Source: Candidatus Kuenenia stuttgartensis
GTDB taxonomy: Bacteria; Planctomycetota; Planctomycetia; Planctomycetales; Planctomycetaceae
DNA: 37,776 bases
NCBI GenBank assembly: GCA_945861465.1
Contig: CAMAVB010000045.1
Span: 1 to 37,776, forward strand
Direction of reading: 5' to 3'
In this document: one piece after another, positions 8,582-16,830 of the stretch
Numbering within the stretch: position 1 is the first letter of the stretch
Layout of the letters: every line of letters starts with the position of its first letter
Program-made: the position numbers and the translations under genes
The notes under the pieces: model-generated
The model's database searches: none
What the model saw: only the letters and a program-made list of their open reading frames with translations
What the model was told of the DNA's origin: nothing

Positions 8582-10051
8582 TCAAGCCAGTATTTCCTGC
8601 AGCACATGCTGAGGTTCTACGCCTGTCAATCTCTGATCCAGACCCTGAAAGCGGTATGAGAACCGTTCGTGGTCAATGCCCAGGCAGTGCAGTAGAGTTG
8701 CGTTCAGGTCGTTTACATGACACGGCTTGTCGATAATGTTGTAACTGAAATCATCCGTCTCCCCGTAGACCGTGCCACCTTTGATGCCCCCGCCAGCCAT
8801 CCACATGCTGAAGCAGCGAGGATGATGGTCACGGCCATAATTTGTCGCGGTTAAAGTCCCCTGCGAATACACGGTGCGGCCGAATTCCCCGCCGCAAACG
8901 ACCAGTGTGTCCTGCAACAGCCCACGCTGCTTCAGGTCCTGCAGCAACGCGGCACAGGGCTGATCGGTGTCATAGCATTGATGTCGAATCTCGCTCGGCA
9001 ACGATCCGTGCTGATCCCAGCCGCGATGCAGAATCTGCACGGCACGCACACCGCGTTCCACCATGCGGCGTGCGAGTAACGCGCTGGCGGCAAATGTTCC
9101 GGGTTTTGAAACTTCTGGCCCGTACATCTCGAGCGTGGCCTGTGTTTCACCTGACAGATCGATCAGCTCCGGCACGCTGCTCTGCATCCGAAATGCCATT
9201 TCGTATTGTGCAATCCGCGTCTGTGTTTCCGGATCACCGAAGCGTTCAAACGTGCGCTGATTCAGTTCTGCCAGACTGTCCAGCATTGCCCGCCGATGAC
9301 TGGTAGAAATGCCCTCCGGGTTATCGATGTAGAGCACCGGGTCGCCCACGCTCCGCAGCGCGACTCCGGTATATCTCGATGGCAGAAACCCGCTGCTCCA
9401 CATCCTTGAAAACAACGCCTGAGCCGCCTGTTTCGATGTCCAGCGCGGTGTCAGTACGACGAAGGCGGGCAGATTGTTGCTTTCACTGCCAAGTCCATAT
9501 GCCAGCCATGAACCGAGACTGGGTTTGCCAGGCACTTCACTGCCGGTTGTGACAAAAGTACACGCCGGATCATGATTGATGGCGTTTGTATGCACACTGC
9601 GAACCAGCGCGATGTCATCGACGTGCTGAGCCGTATGATTCAGCAGTTCGCTGGCCCAGATTCCTGCCTGACCGTGGCGCGCAAACTTAAACAGCGACGG
9701 AGCCACTGGCAATCGCGCCTGGCCGCTGGTCATCGTTGTAATGCGCTGGCCTAACCGAATGGAATCCGGCAAATCTTTATCAAAATGGTCTGCGAGATGC
9801 GGTTTGTAGTCCCATGTGTCCAGCTGCGACGGCCCGCCATTCAGATGCAGATAAATGATGGCTTTTGCTGTGGGGGCGAAATGTGGAAACCCCGGCAACG
9901 GAGGATTTACCTGTTCTGCGAACGCCAATTCCTGAGCCGTCACCCGTTGAGCAGCCATCAGCGCCAATGAAACGCCCCCCATGCGCAACGCACCGTGTCC
10001 GAAGAACTGTCGTCGTGTCCGGGATAGTAGATAGTCGTCAATTGAGGTCAT
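8582..10051 (-). CDS. DUF1501 family protein with Tat-type signal
   Basis: 489 residues. The N-terminus [17 protein letters not shown] followed by a hydrophobic segment ending in VTAQE is a clear twin-arginine signal (RRQFF). Family motifs are [32 protein letters not shown] and [17 protein letters not shown]; the end [16 protein letters not shown] is typical. It is probably folded in the cytoplasm and exported to act with the PSCyt1 protein encoded upstream on the same strand (10208-13336). The catalytic role is unknown. It belongs to a different subfamily from the DUF1501 at 6933, so the two pairs are not a simple recent duplication. A GAGAG lies before the ATG. Confidence 0.92.
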   Translation of the reverse strand: MTSIDDYLLSRTRRQFFGHGALRMGGVSLALMAAQRVTAQELAFAEQVNPPLPGFPHFAPTAKAIIYLHLNGGPSQLDTWDYKPHLADHFDKDLPDSIRLGQRITTMTSGQARLPVAPSLFKFARHGQAGIWASELLNHTAQHVDDIALVRSVHTNAINHDPACTFVTTGSEVPGKPSLGSWLAYGLGSESNNLPAFVVLTPRWTSKQAAQALFSRMWSSGFLPSRYTGVALRSVGDPVLYIDNPEGISTSHRRAMLDSLAELNQRTFERFGDPETQTRIAQYEMAFRMQSSVPELIDLSGETQATLEMYGPEVSKPGTFAASALLARRMVERGVRAVQILHRGWDQHGSLPSEIRHQCYDTDQPCAALLQDLKQRGLLQDTLVVCGGEFGRTVYSQGTLTATNYGRDHHPRCFSMWMAGGGIKGGTVYGETDDFSYNIIDKPCHVNDLNATLLHCLGIDHERFSYRFQGLDQRLTGVEPQHVLQEILA

Positions 10052-10089
10052 GATTTCTCTCGATCTGTACGGGCAAAAACCCTATATCC

Positions 10090-10210
10090 AAGTGCACTGT
10101 CATGCATTCTTTGATGGGTTGTGCGCCACTGACTTTGCCAGTGCTCCCGATTTGCAGGAAGCACTGGCAGAGCCAATAGCACACAACAATATACGACTTA
10201 CAGAGCACTA
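10090..10210 (-). repeat. Element E2: repeat containing the PSCyt1 stop codon, inside the PSCyt1-DUF1501 gap
   Basis: On the minus strand it begins TAGTGCTCTGTAAG (10210 downwards); at the far end the plus strand reads CAAGTGCACTGTCA (10090-10103), matching the family end at most positions. Inside is an imperfect palindrome (about 10117-10145 against 10160-10187) related to the E1 core. The first TAG on the minus strand is the stop codon of the PSCyt1 gene. The element fills most of the 156-bp gap before the DUF1501 gene. Confidence 0.75.
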
Positions 10211-13200
10211 ATTTCTCATTACGGACTCATCCAGGTTCAGAATCAAATTTGCAATCATCGTCCACGCCGCAGTTGCAAGATCGGCGGCAACTTTTTTTGG
10301 TTCTGATTCGCCAACGTGAATTGCTTTGGTCGCAGCGTTGGCGTCGGCGGCAAACATTTCCAACTGTGTTTCCAGCGCGGATGTCACAATCCGGATTTCA
10401 TCTGCAGTCGGCTTGCGCGACAGCACGGTTCGATACAAAAACTCCAGCCGGGAATTGGTGTCCGCACCGCCTTCAGTGAGAACTCGTTCCGCGAGTGCTC
10501 TGGCGGCTTCAAAGTGCTGCACATCGTTCATCAACTGCAATGCCTGCAGCGGAGTGTTGCTGCGTTCTCGACGAGAACAGAACTGTTCGCGATTCGGGCC
10601 ATCAAAGTTTGTCATGAAAGGCGGCGGTGCGGTGCGCTTGATAAAACAGTACAGACTGCGGCGATAGAGATCGTCGCCGTGGTCCTGCATGTAGAAGCGC
10701 GTGTTGCTGTTCTCATAGCCGACCGGTTCCCAGATATCCGGCGGTTGATACGGCATTACTCCGCGACCTCCCATCGCTGAATTCAGAAGGCCGCTCACAG
10801 CCAGCGCATTGTCGCGGAGTTGTTCGCCGTCGAGTCGCAGACGCGGGCCGTGCGCCAGCAAGCGATTCTCTGGATCCAACTGTTGCAGTTCAGGACTGGT
10901 TGCCGAATCCTGACGAAATGTCGCTGAGGTCAGCAGGAGCCGGTACAACTGTTTCGTGTCCCAGCCGGATTCGCGGAAATGAATAGCCAGCCAATCGAGC
11001 AATTCCGGATGGCTGGGCAGACTACCCCTTGTCCCGAAATCGTCGCTGGTCTTGACGAGCCCTGTACCGAATAGCTGCTGCCAGACGCGATTGACCGTGA
11101 CGCGTGTCGTCAGTGGATTCTCTTCCGCCAGGAACCAACGCGCCAGATCCAGTCGATTGGCTCGCTGGTCGGCAGGGAATGGCTGACCGTCCGCAGTCTT
11201 CAGCGGAGGAAATTCCATCGGAACCCGCGGCTCGACTTTATCGCCCGGCTTGTCGTATTGCCCCCGCAGCATGATAAACGCATCTCGCGGCGCGGGCAGA
11301 TCATTGAAAGTGAACGTGCCGGGAATCGTGCCGTTGAGATTTGTCACGTCTTGATCCGCGATAGCCGCAACTTCACGCAGTCGGGCAATCGGCGATTCTG
11401 AGATGCGCTGCACGTTCTGCTGCCAGAATTGACGCAGTTTGCTGCGTTGCTCGGCTGCAACGGAATCGTTGGGTCCAGCAACTAACAGCGTCCGGAGTTC
11501 GCCACTGATGCCTGCTGGATTGGTTCCTTTGCTCATTTCCCACCAACGCTGGAAAGATGACAAGGGATCCTTCGCGCGATCCGTTTTTCCCGCGATTCGC
11601 ACGTCGTCGATCCACACTTTGCCGCCGTTCTGAATCATCACCATGCTCTTCACGAGGGAACCGGACTTTGAGCCTGCGGATTCGAAAGGCACTGAGACCT
11701 GAAGCCATTCACCGGCTGTCGGAATCGGTCCCATATCGGCATTTCCCTTATCAAACCCGATTGTCGATTTGTCGCCCCAGACGATGCGTCGATTCCCACC
11801 GTCGTTGTACTGCACCGCAAACGCCGTCGGAGGGTTGAATGGATCAATTCGCAGTCCGAATTCCAATCGACCGTCATTTGGTATGACCACAGGAATCAGC
11901 GTGAAATCCAGGTTCAGGTCATACTGCGAGCCGTACGCCAGTTCGAGTACACGCCGACCGGACTTCGCACCGAATGCCGGATCAAGCCGCCATGTCGTGT
12001 CGTTTCGCGATGTGTTACGTGTATTTGTCCCGAGCGGAAAACCATCGTCGATGAGTACATCGCGGACATCGACAATGTCAGCGGCAACTTCGGCAGCGGC
12101 GTTTGCCGGATCGGAATATTCGACCGCAGCGAGGGCGTCTGCCAGGGATTTCTTCGAAGTCACTGTCATTTGTTGAGCGGCTTCCAGGGCCAATTTCTGT
12201 TCGACCGTCGGCACTTTCAAGAACGGATTCGTCGTGCTGATATTCCCGTCCATCGCTGGATCGGATGTTGAATAGAAAAACGAATACATGGAATAGAAAT
12301 CCCGCTGCGTCACGGGATCATATTTGTGATCGTGACAAACGGCGCAGCCAGCCGTCAGTCCCATCCACGTCTGCATCGTCGTGCTGGTGCGATCGACCGC
12401 GTAGCGATACAGCCATTCTTCCGAGATGGCTCCGCCTTCACTTGTCGTCACATTGCAGCGATTGAATCCTGTGGCAATGAGTTGATCCTGAGTCGGTTCG
12501 GGCAGTAGATCGCCCGCGAGTTGCCATCTCGTGAATTCATCGAACGGCAGATTTTGATTGAAGGCTTTCACAACCCAGTCACGATACGCCCACATCTCGC
12601 GTTCATTGTCCAGATGCAGACCGTGCGTGTCGGCGTATCGCGCGACATCCAGCCATTGCCGTGCCTGTTCTTCTCCGAAATGCGGTGACGCCAGATACCG
12701 ATCCACCATTTTCGCATACGCATCGGCGGACGCATCATTCAGGTACTCGTCCACTTCAGCGATCTTTGGCGGCAGTCCTGTGAGCGTAAATGCCACGCGG
12801 CGAATGAGCATTTCACGATCCGCTTCACGCTGTGGGGCGAGTTTCTGTTGCTCCAGTCTGGCCAGGATGAACGCATCGACTGGATTTCGCACCCACGCGG
12901 CAGTCTGAACTTCCGGAATCTTCTGTGACTCTGGCGGTTCGAAGGCCCAATGCTTCTGATACGGTGCGCCCTGTTCGATCCAGCGACGCAACGTATCTTT
13001 TTCGACGTCGGTCAGCGTTTTTTTCGACTCAGGCGGAGGCATCACGACTTCAGCGTCCGCACTTGTAATGCGTCCCCAGAGTCCGCTTCCCGGCAGATCA
13101 CCCGGCTTGATCGCGATCGAACCATCGCGTTCAGCATAGGCTCCTGCTGCCGTATCGAGCCGCATCTCGGCCTTGCGTGTCTTGACGTCAAAACCATGAC

Positions 13201-13336
13201 ATTCAAAACAATTCGCCGCCAGAATTGGCCGCACATCACGGTTGAATTCAATCTCATCCTGCGCGCTCACACGCGGACAGAGAGTGAACAGCCATGGAGC
13301 CGTGCAACAAATCAAAAGCGTTCTGTGGTTCCACAT
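10208..13336 (-). CDS. PSCyt1-DUF1549-DUF1553 protein with an internal beta-sandwich
   Basis: 1042 residues. Signal peptide 1-25 (ending VSAQ), PSCyt1 domain with haem motif CFECH at 43-47 and a methionine-containing VVMPPPESKK segment. DUF1549 begins near 135 (HWAFEPPE) and includes GCAVCHDHKYDP near 328. Between the DUF domains, roughly residues 430-590, is a probable ligand-binding beta-sandwich (DDGFPLG, LEFGLRIDPFNPP, GKVWIDDVRIAG) resembling a carbohydrate-binding module. DUF1553 follows (NPLTTRVTVNRVWQQLFG) to the natural end NLDESVMRN. It probably works with the DUF1501 protein encoded downstream. GGAG lies eight bases before the ATG. The TAG stop is embedded in element E2. Confidence 0.93.
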   Translation of the reverse strand: MWNHRTLLICCTAPWLFTLCPRVSAQDEIEFNRDVRPILAANCFECHGFDVKTRKAEMRLDTAAGAYAERDGSIAIKPGDLPGSGLWGRITSADAEVVMPPPESKKTLTDVEKDTLRRWIEQGAPYQKHWAFEPPESQKIPEVQTAAWVRNPVDAFILARLEQQKLAPQREADREMLIRRVAFTLTGLPPKIAEVDEYLNDASADAYAKMVDRYLASPHFGEEQARQWLDVARYADTHGLHLDNEREMWAYRDWVVKAFNQNLPFDEFTRWQLAGDLLPEPTQDQLIATGFNRCNVTTSEGGAISEEWLYRYAVDRTSTTMQTWMGLTAGCAVCHDHKYDPVTQRDFYSMYSFFYSTSDPAMDGNISTTNPFLKVPTVEQKLALEAAQQMTVTSKKSLADALAAVEYSDPANAAAEVAADIVDVRDVLIDDGFPLGTNTRNTSRNDTTWRLDPAFGAKSGRRVLELAYGSQYDLNLDFTLIPVVIPNDGRLEFGLRIDPFNPPTAFAVQYNDGGNRRIVWGDKSTIGFDKGNADMGPIPTAGEWLQVSVPFESAGSKSGSLVKSMVMIQNGGKVWIDDVRIAGKTDRAKDPLSSFQRWWEMSKGTNPAGISGELRTLLVAGPNDSVAAEQRSKLRQFWQQNVQRISESPIARLREVAAIADQDVTNLNGTIPGTFTFNDLPAPRDAFIMLRGQYDKPGDKVEPRVPMEFPPLKTADGQPFPADQRANRLDLARWFLAEENPLTTRVTVNRVWQQLFGTGLVKTSDDFGTRGSLPSHPELLDWLAIHFRESGWDTKQLYRLLLTSATFRQDSATSPELQQLDPENRLLAHGPRLRLDGEQLRDNALAVSGLLNSAMGGRGVMPYQPPDIWEPVGYENSNTRFYMQDHGDDLYRRSLYCFIKRTAPPPFMTNFDGPNREQFCSRRERSNTPLQALQLMNDVQHFEAARALAERVLTEGGADTNSRLEFLYRTVLSRKPTADEIRIVTSALETQLEMFAADANAATKAIHVGESEPKKVAADLATAAWTMIANLILNLDESVMRN

Positions 13337-13600
13337 CAGACAGACTCCGGAAATCGATATTCAAAATCTTGTTTCTATGTTACCGATTTTGTCGCCCCAA
13401 TGCGACGCTTCCTGAACAATTCGCGAGTCCCCGATTTTCAGGAAAACAGGGCGATCCTTGACGATCCCGCAGCGGGTACGGTGGACCAAAAATCTCCACA
13501 AAGACGAGGCGTTCCTGAGTTTCATGCACACACATGTTCGGGCCGCGGACGGCAGTATTGTGCGTCGTGATATGGGAGATATGGCTCAGCGAGCTATCCG

Positions 13601-13883
13601 TTGCCGGCATCGTCACAAAACGTTGGGGATGGGTTTGCACTTGGCGGCTCAACCGAGAATCTGTTCCGTCACAAGGACGCCCATTTTTGGTTGCCGTGCA
13701 TGGACGAGTGGTACAAAGCGGCGTATTACAATCCCACGGCAAATGCTGGTATGGGTGGCAATGCGAATGAATGGGAAGAAACGCCCTTTGATCTGACCAA
13801 TAATCCATGTTCCGAAAATCATGTGCGCCGCGGCGGTGCTTGGCTCCAACCCTTCGTGTTGTCCTTGCGAATGGCGAGCGGTT
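13601..13883 (+). pseudogene. Decayed SUMF1/formylglycine-generating-enzyme-like domain
   Basis: One frame encodes FWLPCMDEWYKAAYYNPTA, then GGNANEWEETPFDLTNN, then VRRGGAWLQPFVLSLRMASG. These are the successive landmarks of the SUMF1 fold (LPTEaEWykAAYY; GNvwEWnE; RGGSW...LRssyR), but the stretches between them are far too short and the N-terminal half is absent. The frame then runs into the palindrome at 13874-13973 and reads antisense into the GH63 gene. It is interpreted as a truncated, internally deleted relic. The 264 bp before it (13337-13600), upstream of the PSCyt1 gene, show no other gene. Confidence 0.6.
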
Positions 13884-13973
13884 GGGCGTCAGCCCTCCGT
13901 GTCCGTATCAGCGTGTCGGTCGGGAAGACCAGCCCTTGCCAAACACACGGAGGGCTGACGCCCAGCCGCTCGC
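13874..13973. repeat. 29-bp inverted repeat at the 3' end of the GH63 gene
   Basis: Arms 13874-13902 and 13945-13973 pair with a single T/C difference (a G-U pair in RNA), with a 42-nt loop. It lies 10 bp beyond the GH63 stop. The arm contains TTGGGCGTCAGCCCTCCGTG. It probably acts as a transcript-end hairpin for the minus-strand gene. Confidence 0.7.
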
Positions 13974-13983
13974 GAGAGCAGAT

Positions 13984-16731
13984 TCACAATTCCGCGGACG
14001 CGGCAGCAGCGGCTTTGCCGGCGGCTTCCGCATTGCGGCGGTGCAGTTTACCGATCAGTTTCGCGACCAGCGCGGTCCAGCCGGTCTGGTGACTGGCTCC
14101 GAGACCCTGACCGGTTTCGCCGTGGAAGTATTCGTGGAACAGCAGCAGTTCTTTCCAGTGTGTGTCGTCCAGGAATCGGAGATCTGCTCCGTGGCATGGA
14201 CGTTTGCCATCTTCATCAGGCAGGAACAGACTGATCTGACGCCGCATCAATTCTTCAGCCACTTCCCCCAGCGTCATCATCACGCCCGAACCGGTGGGGC
14301 ATTCGACCTTGAAGTCTTCTCCGTAGAATTCGTCGTAGCGTTCGAGCGATTCAATCAGCAGATAGTTGAGAGGAAACCAGACTGGTCCCCGCCAGTTGCT
14401 GTTGCCACCGAACATGGATGAGTCGGAATCGCCGGGAACATAGCTGACTCGATGCTCGTGCCCGTCCACGTAAAACACGAACGGCTGGGTTTCATGAATC
14501 TGCGACATCGACCTGATTCCGTACGGCGAGAGAAACTCTTTTTCGTCGAGGAGATACGCCAACATCCGTTCCATTCGTTCGCGCGTCGGAATTGCCAGCA
14601 ATCGTATTCCTCGAACCGGACGCGTGGCATCAGCCTCTGCGGAACGCTGCAAGAAAGTGATGTTCTTTAGTCGATCTTTGCGGTGTTCCATGAACCATTC
14701 CATGCGCTGGCGGAATCCAGGCAGATTGTCGAGCACATGGTCGCTCAGAATAATCGACGAAAAGAGGGGGATGACACCCACCATGGAACGAACGCGGAGA
14801 GGAATGTGTTCGCCGCGGTTGTACAGATGGTCGTAGTAGAATCCGTCCTGTTCGTCCCAAAGCCCGACATCCGAGTGGGCATTCATCGCGTCGGCGATTT
14901 CGATGTAGTGTTCAAAGAATTTCGACGCCATGTCCGCGTACGCGGGATTCTGACTCGCCAGTTCAAGGGCCATCGTCAGCATGCGAGCGCAGAAGAATCC
15001 CATCCATGCCGTGCCGTCGGCCTGGTGCAGATGACCACCTGTCGGCAGTGGCCGGGATCGGTCGAAGACGCCGATGTTATCCAGCCCGAGGAATCCACCG
15101 GTGAAGACATGCTTTCCGAGCACATCTTTGCGATTCACCCACCAGGTGAAGTTCACGGTCAGCTTTTGAAATGTTCTGGCGAGGAAAAGTCGATCACGGT
15201 GCCCTGCAATCCCGGTTCGTTTGTAAACACGCCAGCAGGCCCAGGCATGCACGGGAGGATTCACGTCGCTGAAGTTCCATTCGTATGCCGGGATCTGGCC
15301 GTTCGCGTGCATATACCACTCACGCAGAAACAGGATGAGCTGATCGCGGGCAAAACGATTGTCGATGTCGGCCAGCGGCACCATGTGGAATGCCAGATCC
15401 CATGCGGCGTACCACGGATACTCCCATTTGTCCGGCACTGAAATGATGTCGCGATTGAACAGATGCTGCCATTCGTTGTTGCGAATCGGGCGGCGCGAGC
15501 CGGCGACAGCGGGCATGTTGGCGTCGCCATTGAGCCATTCACTGACGACGTAATAATAAAATTGCTTCGTCCACATCAGACCGGCATAGGCCTGCCGCAT
15601 AATTTGACGGGACTCGGCAGGCAGTTCGGCAGGAATCTTCCTGGCGTAAAAACTGTCGGCTTCGGCCTTTCGACGGGCAAAGATCTCAGAAAATGTCGAT
15701 CCAAATACCTCGGCTGGCTGTGAACCGGCCTCCGACAAACGAAGTTGCAGCGTGACTTCTTCACCAGCACGCAGCATGATGCGGAACATGGCTGCAGCTT
15801 TCGTCCCTTCATCCGCCGGATTGACGGCATCCGTTTTGTGATTGACCACGTAACGATGAAACGCATCCTTGGAATATTTCCCGCCCAGTTCCGGATCATG
15901 CAGATAAATGGGATTGGATTCGTTTTCAGTGAACAACCAGCGTACAGCTTTGCCGGGGGAAATTGACTCGGCGGCAAAATGATATCGACCCAGTGTTTGA
16001 TGTTCGGCGACAACCTGATTGTGTCCATCAAGGGACATTTGAGGTTTGCCCCAGCTACCTTCGTACTCGGAACCCCAGGTCCAGGTATTCCGAAACCACA
16101 GTGTCGGCAACACATGGATCGTTGCCAAAGCCGAGCCACGATTGGCGACCGTGATGCGAATCAAAATATCATCCGGAGCGGCTTTTGCGTATTCTGCAAA
16201 CACATCGAAATATTGGCTGCGGTCGAAAACTCCCGTATCGGCCAGTTCCACTTCCGGCAAACTCCGACTGCGATATTGATTCTCGGAAACCAGTTTTGTG
16301 TATGGATATACGGCCTGCGGGTACTTGTACAAAGCCTTCATGTACGAATGAGTCGGCGTGGAATCCAGATAAAAGTATTCTTCCTTAACGTCCTCCCCAT
16401 GATTTCCTTCGTGACCGTTGACTCCGAACAATCGTTCTTTCAGAATCGGATCGCGGCCGTTCCACAGTGCGAGCGCGAAACACAAGCGGCACTGCCGGTC
16501 GGTAATTCCCAACAGTCCGTCCTCGCCCCAGCGGTAGGCGCGACCGCGGGCATGATCGTGCGGAAACGAAGACCACGGCGTACCGTCGTGCGAGTAGTCT
16601 TCACGCACCGTGCCCCACTGTCGTTCCGAAAGATATGGCCCCCAGCGCTTCCAGTTTGCACCCTCTGCGCGGTTTTCTTCCTGTTCCAGTCGGAGCAGTT
16701 CGGCGGACTTGATGTCCAGGTTTTCCATCAC
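13984..16731 (-). CDS. GH63-type (MGH1-like) glycoside hydrolase
   Basis: 915 residues, no signal peptide or membrane segment, so probably cytoplasmic. The N-terminal part (KRWGPYLSERQWGTVREDYS, PWSSFPHDHARGRAYRWGEDG) and C-terminal barrel (EWLNGDANMPAVAGSRRPIRN, GNSNWRGPVWFPLNYLLIES, GQGLGASHQTGWTALVAKLI) match the large bacterial relatives of family 63 glucosidases: an N-terminal beta-sandwich plus an (alpha/alpha)6 barrel. It is expected to hydrolyse alpha-glucosidic or mannosyl-type bonds; the exact substrate is unknown. GGAGG is placed nine bases before the GTG at 16731 and twelve before the ATG at 16728, so either may be the start. The gene is followed by the hairpin at 13874-13973. Confidence 0.88.
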   Translation of the reverse strand: MMENLDIKSAELLRLEQEENRAEGANWKRWGPYLSERQWGTVREDYSHDGTPWSSFPHDHARGRAYRWGEDGLLGITDRQCRLCFALALWNGRDPILKERLFGVNGHEGNHGEDVKEEYFYLDSTPTHSYMKALYKYPQAVYPYTKLVSENQYRSRSLPEVELADTGVFDRSQYFDVFAEYAKAAPDDILIRITVANRGSALATIHVLPTLWFRNTWTWGSEYEGSWGKPQMSLDGHNQVVAEHQTLGRYHFAAESISPGKAVRWLFTENESNPIYLHDPELGGKYSKDAFHRYVVNHKTDAVNPADEGTKAAAMFRIMLRAGEEVTLQLRLSEAGSQPAEVFGSTFSEIFARRKAEADSFYARKIPAELPAESRQIMRQAYAGLMWTKQFYYYVVSEWLNGDANMPAVAGSRRPIRNNEWQHLFNRDIISVPDKWEYPWYAAWDLAFHMVPLADIDNRFARDQLILFLREWYMHANGQIPAYEWNFSDVNPPVHAWACWRVYKRTGIAGHRDRLFLARTFQKLTVNFTWWVNRKDVLGKHVFTGGFLGLDNIGVFDRSRPLPTGGHLHQADGTAWMGFFCARMLTMALELASQNPAYADMASKFFEHYIEIADAMNAHSDVGLWDEQDGFYYDHLYNRGEHIPLRVRSMVGVIPLFSSIILSDHVLDNLPGFRQRMEWFMEHRKDRLKNITFLQRSAEADATRPVRGIRLLAIPTRERMERMLAYLLDEKEFLSPYGIRSMSQIHETQPFVFYVDGHEHRVSYVPGDSDSSMFGGNSNWRGPVWFPLNYLLIESLERYDEFYGEDFKVECPTGSGVMMTLGEVAEELMRRQISLFLPDEDGKRPCHGADLRFLDDTHWKELLLFHEYFHGETGQGLGASHQTGWTALVAKLIGKLHRRNAEAAGKAAAAASAEL

Positions 16732-16753
16732 AATTCTATTCCTCCGAAGGTTT

Positions 16754-16827
16754 GGAAAAGGGGTCAGGAACCAATAGTACGCAGCACCCTGCGGGCCATT
16801 TGGCTATTGGTTCCTGACCCCTTTTCC
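16754..16827. terminator. Perfect 24-bp palindrome between S9 peptidase stop and GH63 start
   Basis: Arms 16754-16777 and 16804-16827 are exact reverse complements (GGAAAAGGGGTCAGGAACC-type), with a 26-nt loop. On the minus strand it starts three bases after the S9 peptidase stop (16831-16833) and ends about 10 bp before the GGAGG of the GH63 gene. The position suggests a transcript-end hairpin. There is no T-run, so the mechanism is uncertain. Confidence 0.6.
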
Positions 16828-16830
16828 CGA

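Noticed and set aside
8334-10210. E elements as integron attC sites
   Set aside because: They are imperfect palindromes of attC-like size that abut stop codons, but they lack the paired RYYYAAC/GTTRRRY core sites, neighbouring genes lie on both strands, and no tyrosine integrase is present.
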